Under the pieces are notes generated by a model. The model was given only the letters and a program-made list of their open reading frames with translations. It made no database searches and had not been told where the DNA came from. Source: an uncultured Lachnospiraceae bacterium (GTDB taxonomy: Bacteria > Bacillota > Clostridia > Lachnospirales > Lachnospiraceae). From it: 47,145 nucleotides of DNA. The position numbers and the translations under genes were made by a program. The stretch covers positions 1 to 47,145 of the forward strand of contig CAJTPS010000029.1 of the NCBI GenBank assembly GCA_910578555.1, in the 5' to 3' direction. Position 1 is the first letter of the stretch. Every line of letters starts with the position of its first letter. Shown one piece after another: positions 1 through 6,421 of this stretch.

Positions 1-197
1 ATCCTGTTACTGCAAGTTTAGGCTTGATCAGCTACCGAAGCTACGATCCGGCTGTACATTGGAATGTGTTAATCTGTCTGTTTAGTATGATTTCCGTATT
101 GATGATTACTGCTGTTCTTGTATTCACTGCAAAAGGAAACGTGCCAGTCAAGGCAGCAAAAAAGCACAAAAAAACAATAACAAAAAAAGGTTGGTAA
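1..197 (+). CDS. C-terminal end of a membrane protein (5' end outside window)
   Basis: An open frame (codons beginning at base 3) runs in from the left edge and stops at the TAA ending at 197. The visible 64 residues contain one strongly hydrophobic segment (NVLICLFSMISVLMITAVLV) followed by a short lysine-rich tail, so this is the last membrane span and the cytoplasmic tail of an integral membrane protein. The next gene starts 15 bases downstream and encodes a YxeA-like protein. YxeA-type genes often sit beside bacteriocin or antimicrobial-peptide ABC permeases, so a transporter or bacteriocin-associated membrane protein is a reasonable guess. The fragment is too short to name a family. Confidence 0.6.
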   Translation, partial: PVTASLGLISYRSYDPAVHWNVLICLFSMISVLMITAVLVFTAKGNVPVKAAKKHKKTITKKGW

Positions 198-212
198 GCG
201 GAGGATATAGGA

Positions 213-596
213 ATGAAGAAAAAATTGTCTATTGGGATTGCGGTAGTTGTAATAATTGTTGTAGGTTTTATTGGTTTTTGTATGTGGTTCCTTTTGGGAA
301 CTGGCAGCACATACTACTATTCACAGATTGATAACAGTAAAATAGAACAGAACGAATCAAAAGGCGGTGTAATTAACTTTAGTGGAAGTATGGATTACTC
401 ATACACTTTATTTTCTTATGATGAGAATGGAAAAGGAAAAGACATTACATTCGGAACATCAAAGGAATTGAAAGAGGGAGCTTTTATCCGTTTAACGGTA
501 ATGCCGATCCGAGGTGTTCTTGAATGGAAAGAGGTGCAATATGATGAACTTCCTGCTGCTGTGCAGAGCAACTATACAGCGCCAACGAGTGAATAA
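213..596 (+). CDS. YxeA-like small secreted/anchored protein (DUF1093 family)
   Basis: A 127-residue protein with a single N-terminal hydrophobic segment (about residues 5-29) after a KKK start, then a small extracytoplasmic domain. The pattern of Tyr-Tyr near the membrane exit, a Gly-Gly stretch, a YSYTLFSYDENGKGKDITF segment, a 'LKEGAFIRL' strand and a final 'WKEVQYDELP' strand is that of YxeA (DUF1093), and the length matches the family. It has an AGCGGAGGA ribosome site just upstream. The function of YxeA is not established; members often lie next to lantibiotic-type ABC transporters, which fits the membrane-protein end just upstream. Here it sits as cargo at the edge of a decayed integrative element. 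Confidence 0.75.
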   Translation: MKKKLSIGIAVVVIIVVGFIGFCMWFLLGTGSTYYYSQIDNSKIEQNESKGGVINFSGSMDYSYTLFSYDENGKGKDITFGTSKELKEGAFIRLTVMPIRGVLEWKEVQYDELPAAVQSNYTAPTSE

Positions 597-639
597 GGGC
601 GGTTATAGGTTTGGAATTAAAAATAGAAAGGCTGATGAC

Positions 640-1113
640 ATGTGCTATAAGAGAATACGTTTCCATTTCCTTTCAATAAGTGTTTTGATATTTAGTTTGA
701 CACTTACAGGGTGTTCAAAAGATGAAATCTTAGATCAGTATAATAATGTTGTCCAAACAGCTGGAAATACAGCACTCACAAGCGATTTTTCGCTGAAAGG
801 GAATCGGGCATATGGGGAAGATTGCTATACTGGGACTTATACGGCAGATTATAAGGACTTTTCTAAAACAGAATATCTTTTTGGTGGAACTTCTATCGAG
901 CGTGAAAACGGCAAAGATATTTCTGTTTCCTGCGACTTGGAAATTACCGAGGGAACAGCGCAAGTGTTTTGGATTTCTGGCAGTGATGATCCGATAATCC
1001 TGCTTGAAGCAACTGGCAGCTATTCCAAAACAATAACATTGCCGGAAGGCGGAAACTATATTGGCGTTATTGGAAACAACTTTACAGGGCATTTAGAAAT
1101 GAATATAGAATAA
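640..1113 (+). CDS. small lipoprotein of unknown function
   Basis: A 157-residue protein starting at the ATG at 640, preceded by AGAAAGG. The N-terminus has positive charges, a hydrophobic core (FLSISVLIFSLTL) and a lipobox (LTGC, Cys about residue 26), so it should be exported and lipid-anchored. The mature part is beta-rich in appearance and ends with a repeated-strand segment (GGNYIGVIGNNFTGHLEM). The same frame is open further upstream to 514, but that would bury the signal peptide, so 640 is preferred. No family is recognised. It follows the YxeA-like gene by 43 bases and may share its transcript. Confidence 0.7.
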   Translation: MCYKRIRFHFLSISVLIFSLTLTGCSKDEILDQYNNVVQTAGNTALTSDFSLKGNRAYGEDCYTGTYTADYKDFSKTEYLFGGTSIERENGKDISVSCDLEITEGTAQVFWISGSDDPIILLEATGSYSKTITLPEGGNYIGVIGNNFTGHLEMNIE

Positions 1114-1439
1114 TAATCTGCCGCACGACGGCAAAAGAAAAAAAGCCGTCGTCAAGCAGAGGTCTTTTCACACGCCTATTCTTACACGGTGGCTTTTGAC
1201 AAATCAAAGCCGCCGTTTCTTTTAGTAAAGAAGCGAGAATCTTTGCCTAAAGATATGGCGGCTAAAGGAGTTAGCCGCCATGAAATGCAAACTGTATCAA
1301 CAAAATTCATCAGTCATTGATTTGTTAAAAAAAATTTGTCTTATGAAACGGGATTTTTGCCTATGAGTATGAACTATCATATTATTTAGTATGTCTTAAT
1401 AACTCATATTACCCAAATGCCTGTGCAGCTTTTTGTTGT
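1114..1439 (+). other. intergenic segment of integrative element with three hairpins
   Basis: No gene is seen. There are three inverted repeats. ACGACGGC (1125-1132) pairs with GCCGTCGT (1145-1152) around an A-rich loop. GGTGGCTTT (1188-1196) pairs with AAAGCCGCC (1206-1214) and is followed by T-rich sequence. GGCGGCT (1257-1263) pairs with AGCCGCC (1273-1279). The arrangement resembles the leader region upstream of the regulatory genes in Tn916/Tn1549-type elements, which is an inference from the neighbouring genes. Confidence 0.5.
1188..1222 (+). terminator. probable intrinsic terminator
   Basis: A 9-bp stem, GGTGGCTTT with AAAGCCGCC (one G-T pair), has a 9-nt loop and is followed by GTTTCTTTT. 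It lies 75 bases after the lipoprotein gene and could end that cargo transcript. Confidence 0.5.
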
Positions 1440-1946
1440 ATGGGCGTTTGCTGTAATAGCCCCCTACTGGGAAGAGGGGGTGAGAAAATAAGATATTCTG
1501 AACAGTTCATGGAACATATCGAGTATGGGTTCAATGCGTTCTGTAAGATTGTCCTGCGCCATGAAGCAATCAACGCATGGCGGGATTTGAAGCGGAAAGA
1601 GGAACGGGAAATATCACTTGACCACCTAATGTCAGAAAGACATTTTTAACAGTCCGCTATGGACAGCTACTTTGAAAAACAGGACAAACCGACTGTATTT
1701 CTTGTCCTGGGAAAAAAAGTGATAGTTGATGGTGAGCAGTTAGCAACGGCATTATCAAAATTGCCGCAATTAAAGCGGGAAGTCCTGCTGCTTTATTACT
1801 TCATTGGTTATCGTGATGAAGCAATCGGCAGACTGTATGGGCGTTGCAGAAGTTCGATAAACCGCAGGAGAAATGTTGCACTGAAACAGTTGAAAAGAGA
1901 ATGGGAGAGATTGGAACATGAGGAACAAAAAGCTGATACCTTTTGA
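1440..1946 (+). pseudogene. element-encoded sigma-70-like factor, broken by an in-frame stop
   Basis: Two in-frame segments read as one sigma-70-like factor of the conjugative-transposon type. The first (SEQFMEHIEYGFNAFCKIVL...) contains the region-2-like start. The second, from 1659, contains 'ALSKLPQLKREVLLLYYF' and 'GRCRSSINRRRNVALKQLKR', a region-4 helix-turn-helix. The TAA at 1647-1649 separates them with no change of frame, so a nonsense mutation is the simplest explanation. The start is also unclear: the ATG at 1440 adds an unlikely N-terminus, and homologues normally begin near the SEQF segment at about 1497. In Tn916-like elements this gene sits with a small HTH gene, as here. A functional short protein from 1659 cannot be excluded. 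Confidence 0.7.
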
Positions 1947-2121
1947 AGTAATTGAAAAAGCCGTTGCCGGAGAGCCGGAAGCAGTGTACGCAGTATTGCG
2001 GCATTATACCGCACACATCAAATATCTGTCTATGTATAAGGGGCGTATCAATGACGATACACAAGACAGGCTAAAAGCAAGACTGATAGAATCCATATTG
2101 AAATTCCGCTTTGAGCGTTAG
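1918..2121 (+). CDS. small conjugative-transposon helix-turn-helix protein
   Basis: A 67-residue protein that starts inside the end of the sigma-factor frame (29-base overlap in a different frame). The sequence 'FEVIEKAVAGEPEAVYAVLRHYTAHIKYLS' followed by 'RLKARLIESILKFRF' matches the small HTH proteins found next to the sigma-like gene in Tn916- and Tn1549-type elements. Its length is normal for that family and it looks intact. With its partner sigma gene and the downstream integrase broken, it is probably a relic that still has an open frame. Confidence 0.7.
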   Translation: MRNKKLIPFEVIEKAVAGEPEAVYAVLRHYTAHIKYLSMYKGRINDDTQDRLKARLIESILKFRFER

Positions 2122-2261
2122 GGAGCCTTTTCAACTTGTTTTTGGCGGCTTGCAAACATGGGATTGACAGGAGATAAGGATTTATATTGCTACCCCCCCC
2201 CGAAAATGGCATTCTAAAGCGTAACAGAAATGAAAACTGATACGCCGGGGCAAATTACTGA

Positions 2262-2533
2262 TTTGTCAAAAAAGATAGTGAAAAACGTTATGCGACCATG
2301 TTCCGGGGCTTACGAAGAAGTACAACAAGTGCCATGAGGAAGCGTTACCCAAAGTAATGACACCCCACACCCTGCGCCATACATTCTGCACCAACTTAGC
2401 CAATGCGGGCATGAACCCGAAAGCGTTACAGTATATCATGGGACATTCCAACATTACCATGACGCTGAACTATTACGCACACGCAACATTCGCTTCCGCA
2501 AAGGCTGAAATGGAAAGGTTGATTGCAGCATAG
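2262..2533 (+). pseudogene. tyrosine integrase remnant (C-terminal catalytic domain, frameshifted)
   Basis: The final frame (stop at 2531-2533) reads 'TPHTLRHTFCTNLANAG', 'LQYIMGHSNITMTLNYYAHA', which carries the Arg of the HTLRHT box, the His of MGHS and the Tyr nucleophile region of a phage/transposon-type tyrosine recombinase. The preceding residues 'EKRYATMFRGL' are in the other frame (codons from 2274), and the two join if one base is restored near 2309-2313, so there is a one-base deletion. The N-terminal and core-binding domains are missing: the frame upstream closes at the TGA at 2259-2261. This is the 3' end of an integrase gene at the edge of a decayed integrative element, with no excisionase gene recognisable upstream. 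Confidence 0.8.
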
Positions 2534-2887
2534 CCGCAGACGGATTTACTACTTCTTTTACTACCACCCAGGAGGAAACCTAAAGGTTTATGAGGGTATA
2601 TGTGAACTTCTCCCCATATCTAAACTGCCGGAAAAGCCCGCGAATACAGGCTATTCCGACATATAAGAATTTCTAAAGAGATAATCTAATTTTACCAATA
2701 ATTTTATTTGAAAATCACAAATTTTACATATTTATGTCGTATACTATATACAGTATAGTTTGGCAGTCTGCGTCAGAGTCGGAGATAAGCTATATTTGTG
2801 CTGGAGCGTCACAAATTTGCTTGATGGCAGACATATACTTGAGATTTGTGTCGTCTGTCGCGTAAACGCTCCGGAAAGAGGATTAGT
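2534..2887 (+). other. intergenic region at the element edge; leader of the first two-component operon
   Basis: No gene is seen. After the integrase stop the DNA changes to AT-rich sequence, and the element's attachment end probably lies at about 2540-2690, but no matching att copy is visible. At 2748-2762 there is an inverted repeat CTATA-N5-TATAG beside TATACT (2740-2745), a possible -10 box and operator for the operon starting at 2888. A pair of related segments containing CACAAATTTGC (2811) and GAGATTTGTGTC (2840) follows. An AAAGAGGA ribosome site precedes the ATG at 2888. Confidence 0.4.
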
Positions 2888-3565
2888 ATGGAACGATTGA
2901 AGATTCTTGTAGTAGATGACGAGAGCCGTATGCGAAAGTTGGTGGGAGATTTCCTGACAAAGAACAATTATGATGTTGTGGAGGCGGAGGACGGCGCGCA
3001 GGCGGTAGATATTTTCTTTGCGCAGAATGACATTGCGCTCGTTATTCTGGATGTCATGATGCCGAAGATGGACGGCTGGCAGGTGTGTAAAGAAATCCGG
3101 GAGTATTCTAAAGTGCCAATCATCATGCTGACGGCAAGGTCTGACGAGAGGGACGAACTGCTTGGATTTGAACTGGGTGTTGATGAATATATCTCAAAGC
3201 CATTCAGCCCGAAGATCCTCGTGGCAAGAGTGGAGGCGATTCTGCGCAGAACCAGCCAGATCAGCGCGGACGAAGTGCTGGAAGCAGGCGGGATTACCGT
3301 GAATAAGGCGGCGCACAGTGTGTCCGTCGATGGAGAACCTGTCGAACTGAGCTATAAGGAATTTGAACTGTTGACATATTTTATGGAAAATAAAGGAATC
3401 GCCCTGTCCAGGGAGAAGATTCTGAACAGTGTCTGGAATTATGATTATTTCGGGGATGCAAGGACGATTGATACGCATGTGAAAAAACTGCGCAGCAAGA
3501 TGGGCGTCAAGGGAGAACTGATTAAGACAATCTGGGGCATGGGATACAAATTCGAAGTGGAATAG
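2888..3565 (+). CDS. OmpR/PhoB-family response regulator
   Basis: A 225-residue two-domain regulator. The receiver domain (about residues 1-120) has the acidic pair VVDDE near the N-terminus, the phosphoacceptor Asp in 'LVILDVMMPKMDGW', the Thr/Ser of 'IIMLTAR' and the Lys of 'YISKPFSP'. The C-terminal winged-helix (about 130-225) has 'LSYKEFELLTYFMENKG' and 'TIDTHVKKLRSKMG...IWGMGYKFE'. The ATG at 2888 follows AAAGAGGAT and gives the usual MxxLKILVVDDE start; a 14-residue longer form from 2846 is unlikely. It is followed by a structured repeat and then its histidine kinase, and a lipoprotein completes the operon. The signal sensed is not evident. Confidence 0.93.
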   Translation: MERLKILVVDDESRMRKLVGDFLTKNNYDVVEAEDGAQAVDIFFAQNDIALVILDVMMPKMDGWQVCKEIREYSKVPIIMLTARSDERDELLGFELGVDEYISKPFSPKILVARVEAILRRTSQISADEVLEAGGITVNKAAHSVSVDGEPVELSYKEFELLTYFMENKGIALSREKILNSVWNYDYFGDARTIDTHVKKLRSKMGVKGELIKTIWGMGYKFEVE

Positions 3566-3722
3566 TGTGAGAAGAACTTCTAAATCACTCGCAGCAGAGG
3601 CTGCTTCGTGAAGAAGTTCTAGAAGTTGCTTTGCAACTTCATCTCACACAGGAGAATGCCCAAAGTACGGACATTCTCCGCATTGATTTGAGATTCCGCG
3701 AAGCGGAATCATGGAGGTTAGC
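3565..3722 (+). repeat. structured intercistronic repeat, copy 1 (cloverleaf-like, with GCGAAGC hairpin)
   Basis: Outer stem GTGTGAGA (3565-3572) pairs with TCTCACAC (3642-3649). Inside it, arm 1 is AGAACTTCT (3573-3581) with AGAAGTTCT (3612-3620), holding a variable GC-rich hairpin. Arm 2 is GAAGTTGC with GCAACTTC (3622-3640) around a TTT loop. A conserved tail follows (AGGAGAATGCC...), then the perfect hairpin GATTCCGC-GAA-GCGGAATC (3692-3710) and ATGGAGGTTA (3711-3720). A second copy lies at 14272-14445 with a compensatory base-pair change in arm 1. It separates the regulator from the kinase within one operon. Confidence 0.85.
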
Positions 3723-3748
3723 GTGAGAAGACACCGGTATCTTCTCAC
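3723..3748 (+). repeat. additional hairpin before the histidine kinase
   Basis: GTGAGAAGA (3723-3731) pairs perfectly with TCTTCTCAC (3740-3748) around an 8-nt loop. It reuses the GTGAGAAG motif that opens the adjacent cloverleaf-like repeat, so it may be a derived half-unit. Confidence 0.6.
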
Positions 3749-3822
3749 ATCCGTATTTTGCGCCAGCTGCATGGCGCCGGGTCTGTGTGGACGGGTAAAC
3801 ATCAGGAAAGCAGGAAAGGTTT

Positions 3823-5301
3823 ATGAAATACTCTTTAAGAAGGCATTTCGGGATCATTTTTATATCGCTGATTACGGGTACGATCCTCATGTGCCTTTTG
3901 CTTAACACGACGCTGCTTGAAAAATATTATATCAATAATAAGATCAATGCGCTGATCGGTGCGTATAACAGTATCAATGGAGCGTCCAATGCGGGAGATA
4001 TCACGACAGAGGATTATGATATTGAACTACAGAAGATATGCGGTAAATATAATATTAACGTTCTGGTAGCGGACAGTGATTCCGAGATGATCAAAACGTC
4101 GATGCCGGATTCTGATTTTGTCATCAAGCGGCTTCTGCATAATATTATTATAGGAGTTGATCCGGAGGCGGTTCTGCGGGAGGACGACAATTATAAGATG
4201 CAGATCGTTACGGACGGACGGACGCAGACGGAATATATTGAGATGTGGGGGATGCTGGATAACGGCTCTCTCTTTATGCTCAGAAGCGCATTGGAAGGAA
4301 TCAGGGAGAGTGTATCCATCTCGAACCACTTCTTAACCTATGTGGGCGTGCTGGCGATCGGCGTGAGCGCACTGTTAGTCTTGTGGTTTTCCAACCGTAT
4401 TACGAAACCGATTCTGGAACTGGCGAAAATATCGGAGCGAATGAAGCATCTGGATTTTAACGCGAAGTATACCGGCAGGGACAGGACAGAGATCGCGGTG
4501 CTGGGCCATAACATCAACGAACTGTCGGAGACACTCGAGACGACGATCTCCGAGCTGAAGACCGCTAACAATGAGATGCTTAAGGATATCGAGAGAAAAG
4601 AGCAGATTGACGAGATGCGTAAAGATTTCCTGGCTAATGTGACGCACGAACTGAAAACGCCGATCGCGCTGATTCAGGGATACGCGGAGGGGTTGCAGGA
4701 GGGTGTCAACGAGGATGCGGAAAGCAGGGAATTTTATTGCAGTGTCATCATAGATGAAGCGGCGAAGATGAATACGATGGTCAAAAGGCTGCTTACGCTG
4801 AACCAGCTGGAATTCGGCAATGAGATCGTGAATATGGAGCGGTTCGATGTCACTGCGCTGATCAGAAATTATATAGCTTCCGCGGAGATCCTGATCAGAC
4901 AGAAAGGGGTGTCTGTCCGCATGGAGGATTACGATACGATCCATGTATGGGGAGATGAATTCCGGGTAGAAGAGGTCTTTATGAACTATTTTACGAATGC
5001 AATTAATTATGCCCGGGGCGATAAGATCATAGATATCAGAATACGGGAAGAGGATAAGCGTGTAAGAGTCTCTGTCTTCAATACCGGCAGTCCGATTCCG
5101 GAGGAAAGTCTGGATCATATCTGGGAAAAGTTCTATAAAGTGGATAAGGCACGGACGAGAGAATATGGCGGCAACGGGATCGGACTGTCGATCGTCAAGG
5201 CAATTATGGAGTCCATGAATCAGGAATATGGTGTCATTAATTATGATAATGGTGTGGAATTTTGGTTTACACTGGACAATTGTGTAGATATTACGGTATA
5301 A
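3823..5301 (+). CDS. sensor histidine kinase (HAMP, HisKA, HATPase)
   Basis: A 492-residue membrane kinase. One membrane segment lies near residues 9-30 and a second near 171-190, enclosing an extracytoplasmic sensor of about 140 residues. A HAMP linker follows (NRITKPILELAKISERM...), then HisKA with the phospho-His in 'FLANVTHELKTP' (His275). The ATPase domain has an N-box (NYFTNAINYA, about 388-397), 'FNTGSPIPEE' as the G1 region, an F-box-like 'WEKFYKVDKAR', and the G2 box GGNGIGLSI (449-457). The ATG at 3823 follows AGGAAAGG. It is the partner of the regulator at 2888 and is separated from it by about 260 bases of repeat DNA, unusual within a two-component operon. Confidence 0.93.
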   Translation: MKYSLRRHFGIIFISLITGTILMCLLLNTTLLEKYYINNKINALIGAYNSINGASNAGDITTEDYDIELQKICGKYNINVLVADSDSEMIKTSMPDSDFVIKRLLHNIIIGVDPEAVLREDDNYKMQIVTDGRTQTEYIEMWGMLDNGSLFMLRSALEGIRESVSISNHFLTYVGVLAIGVSALLVLWFSNRITKPILELAKISERMKHLDFNAKYTGRDRTEIAVLGHNINELSETLETTISELKTANNEMLKDIERKEQIDEMRKDFLANVTHELKTPIALIQGYAEGLQEGVNEDAESREFYCSVIIDEAAKMNTMVKRLLTLNQLEFGNEIVNMERFDVTALIRNYIASAEILIRQKGVSVRMEDYDTIHVWGDEFRVEEVFMNYFTNAINYARGDKIIDIRIREEDKRVRVSVFNTGSPIPEESLDHIWEKFYKVDKARTREYGGNGIGLSIVKAIMESMNQEYGVINYDNGVEFWFTLDNCVDITV

Positions 5302-5431
5302 TAATGAAAGCAGTTTGAGTCGGAGCCGGGATATGCCTTGAGCGCAGTCGGGAAACGGAGTATTCCTTCGGAAAACGCCATGTTCCTGACGTGTATCATC
5401 GCAATAAATTGCTCTGACATGGAGGTTAGAT
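5302..5431 (+). repeat. intercistronic hairpin element of the ATGGAGGTTA family
   Basis: It contains a short perfect hairpin GCAAT-AA-ATTGC (5401-5412), then TCTGACATGGAGGTTAG (5413-5429). The same motif with a base-pair swap (GCAGT-AA-ACTGC then TCTGACATGGTTAG) lies at 12962-12985. The GGAGG at 5421-5425 serves as the ribosome site for the next gene. No protein gene is seen in this stretch. Confidence 0.6.
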
Positions 5432-6169
5432 GTGAGAAGAGCATGTAAGTTAGTGTGCGGCATTATGGCGGCGGTGCTGTTGACCGGGTGCGGGTCTGCG
5501 GTGCCTGAGCTGACGCAGGAAGAGATGGATTTGATTTCAGAGTATGCAGTGGGTGTATTACTGAAATATGATAAATATCACAGCAGTCGTCTGGTTGACA
5601 CGACTGTGTACGAGACGGCAGAGGCGGTGCAGGAGGAAGAACCCGAAGAGACGGAGGAACCCGCGCAGGCAGAACCGGAGGAAGAGACACCTGCGGATGA
5701 TACACAGGTAGTAGATGTCAGTCAGGATGAAGAGGCGGCTGTCGTACCTGCCACGGTAGAAGAATACTACGGGATTCCAGACTTCACATTCCAGTATACG
5801 GGGTATGAGCTTGTGCAGAATTACCCGCCGAATGCGGAGGGGGACGATTTTTTCTTTGCGATGGACGCGACGGAGGGCATGCAGCTTCTTGTATTAAAAT
5901 TCACGGCGACCAACACAAGTTCTTCGGATCAGGTATTGAATATGCTCGGATATGGAGCGAGATTTCGTATATCGGTCAATGGCGAATCCAGTCAGGGAGC
6001 ATTGGCGACGATGCTTTTGAACGATATGCAGACCTATGACGAGACAGTGTCGGCAGGCTCTGGTGTGGAACTGGTCAGTATCGTTGAGGTGCCGCAGTCA
6101 TCTTCGATCGACACGATCGAGTTTGTGTTGCGCGGCGGTGAACAGAATGCGGTAATGAAGCTGCAGTAG
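5432..6169 (+). CDS. lipoprotein with acidic linker and DUF5067/DUF4352-like domain
   Basis: A 245-residue protein beginning with GTG, with GGAGG seven bases upstream. The signal peptide ends in a lipobox (LLTGC, Cys about residue 20), so it should be anchored on the outside of the membrane. Residues about 65-107 form a Glu/Pro-rich linker. The C-terminal part (about 120-245) looks like an immunoglobulin-like sheet domain: 'EGMQLLVLKFTATNTSSSDQVLN' is the typical strand seen in DUF4352/DUF5067 lipoproteins, but the family call is tentative. As third gene of an RR-kinase operon it may feed a signal to the kinase or be its output. A strong terminator follows. Confidence 0.75.
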   Translation: MRRACKLVCGIMAAVLLTGCGSAVPELTQEEMDLISEYAVGVLLKYDKYHSSRLVDTTVYETAEAVQEEEPEETEEPAQAEPEEETPADDTQVVDVSQDEEAAVVPATVEEYYGIPDFTFQYTGYELVQNYPPNAEGDDFFFAMDATEGMQLLVLKFTATNTSSSDQVLNMLGYGARFRISVNGESSQGALATMLLNDMQTYDETVSAGSGVELVSIVEVPQSSSIDTIEFVLRGGEQNAVMKLQ

Positions 6170-6225
6170 CAGGCAGGAAGCAGGAGCCGGATGCAGCATT
6201 GGAAATTATATAAGGTATGTATACA

Positions 6226-6262
6226 CGGGCGGTCAGATGAAAGGACCGCCCGCATTTTATTT
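6226..6262 (+). terminator. intrinsic terminator of the RR-kinase-lipoprotein operon
   Basis: CGGGCGGTC (6226-6234) pairs perfectly with GACCGCCCG (6244-6252), a 9-bp stem with a 9-nt loop, followed by CATTTTATTTATTTG. Confidence 0.85.
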
Positions 6263-6297
6263 ATTTGTTAAAAAAGTATAAATATTATGCGGAACGA

Positions 6298-6356
6298 TTG
6301 ACAGAGATTCACTTTCTAAATATACTGAGAAAGCAGCCGACCGACCAGTCGGACGG
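6298..6356 (+). promoter_or_regulatory. promoter of the RND pump operon with TetR-type operator
   Basis: TTGACA (6298-6303) and TATACT (6321-6326) are 17 bases apart, close to the sigma-A consensus. Just downstream, CCGACCGAC (6337-6345) and GTCGGACGG (6348-6356) form an inverted repeat with one mismatch; its core CCGAC-CA-GTCGG is perfect. Its place at about +5 to +25 fits repression by the TetR-like protein encoded at the end of the operon (10667). Confidence 0.8.
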
Positions 6357-6421
6357 AAGCATATTGCAGCAGCGTTATCAGTTATTACATGAAAACAGAC
6401 AGGGAAGAGGAGCATCATATT

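Noticed and set aside
2846..2887. Upstream extension of the response regulator
   Set aside because: The 14 extra residues (MCRLSRKRSGKRIS) are not like the family, and the ribosome site fits the ATG at 2888.
3711..3905. 64-codon frame starting at the ATGGAGGTTA of the repeat
   Set aside because: It runs through the hairpin at 3723-3748 and into the kinase gene in another frame. It is explained by the repeat.
4375..5463. 362-codon minus-strand open frame opposite the kinase
   Set aside because: It overlaps the kinase with conserved motifs, starts in the next gene, and has shadow composition.
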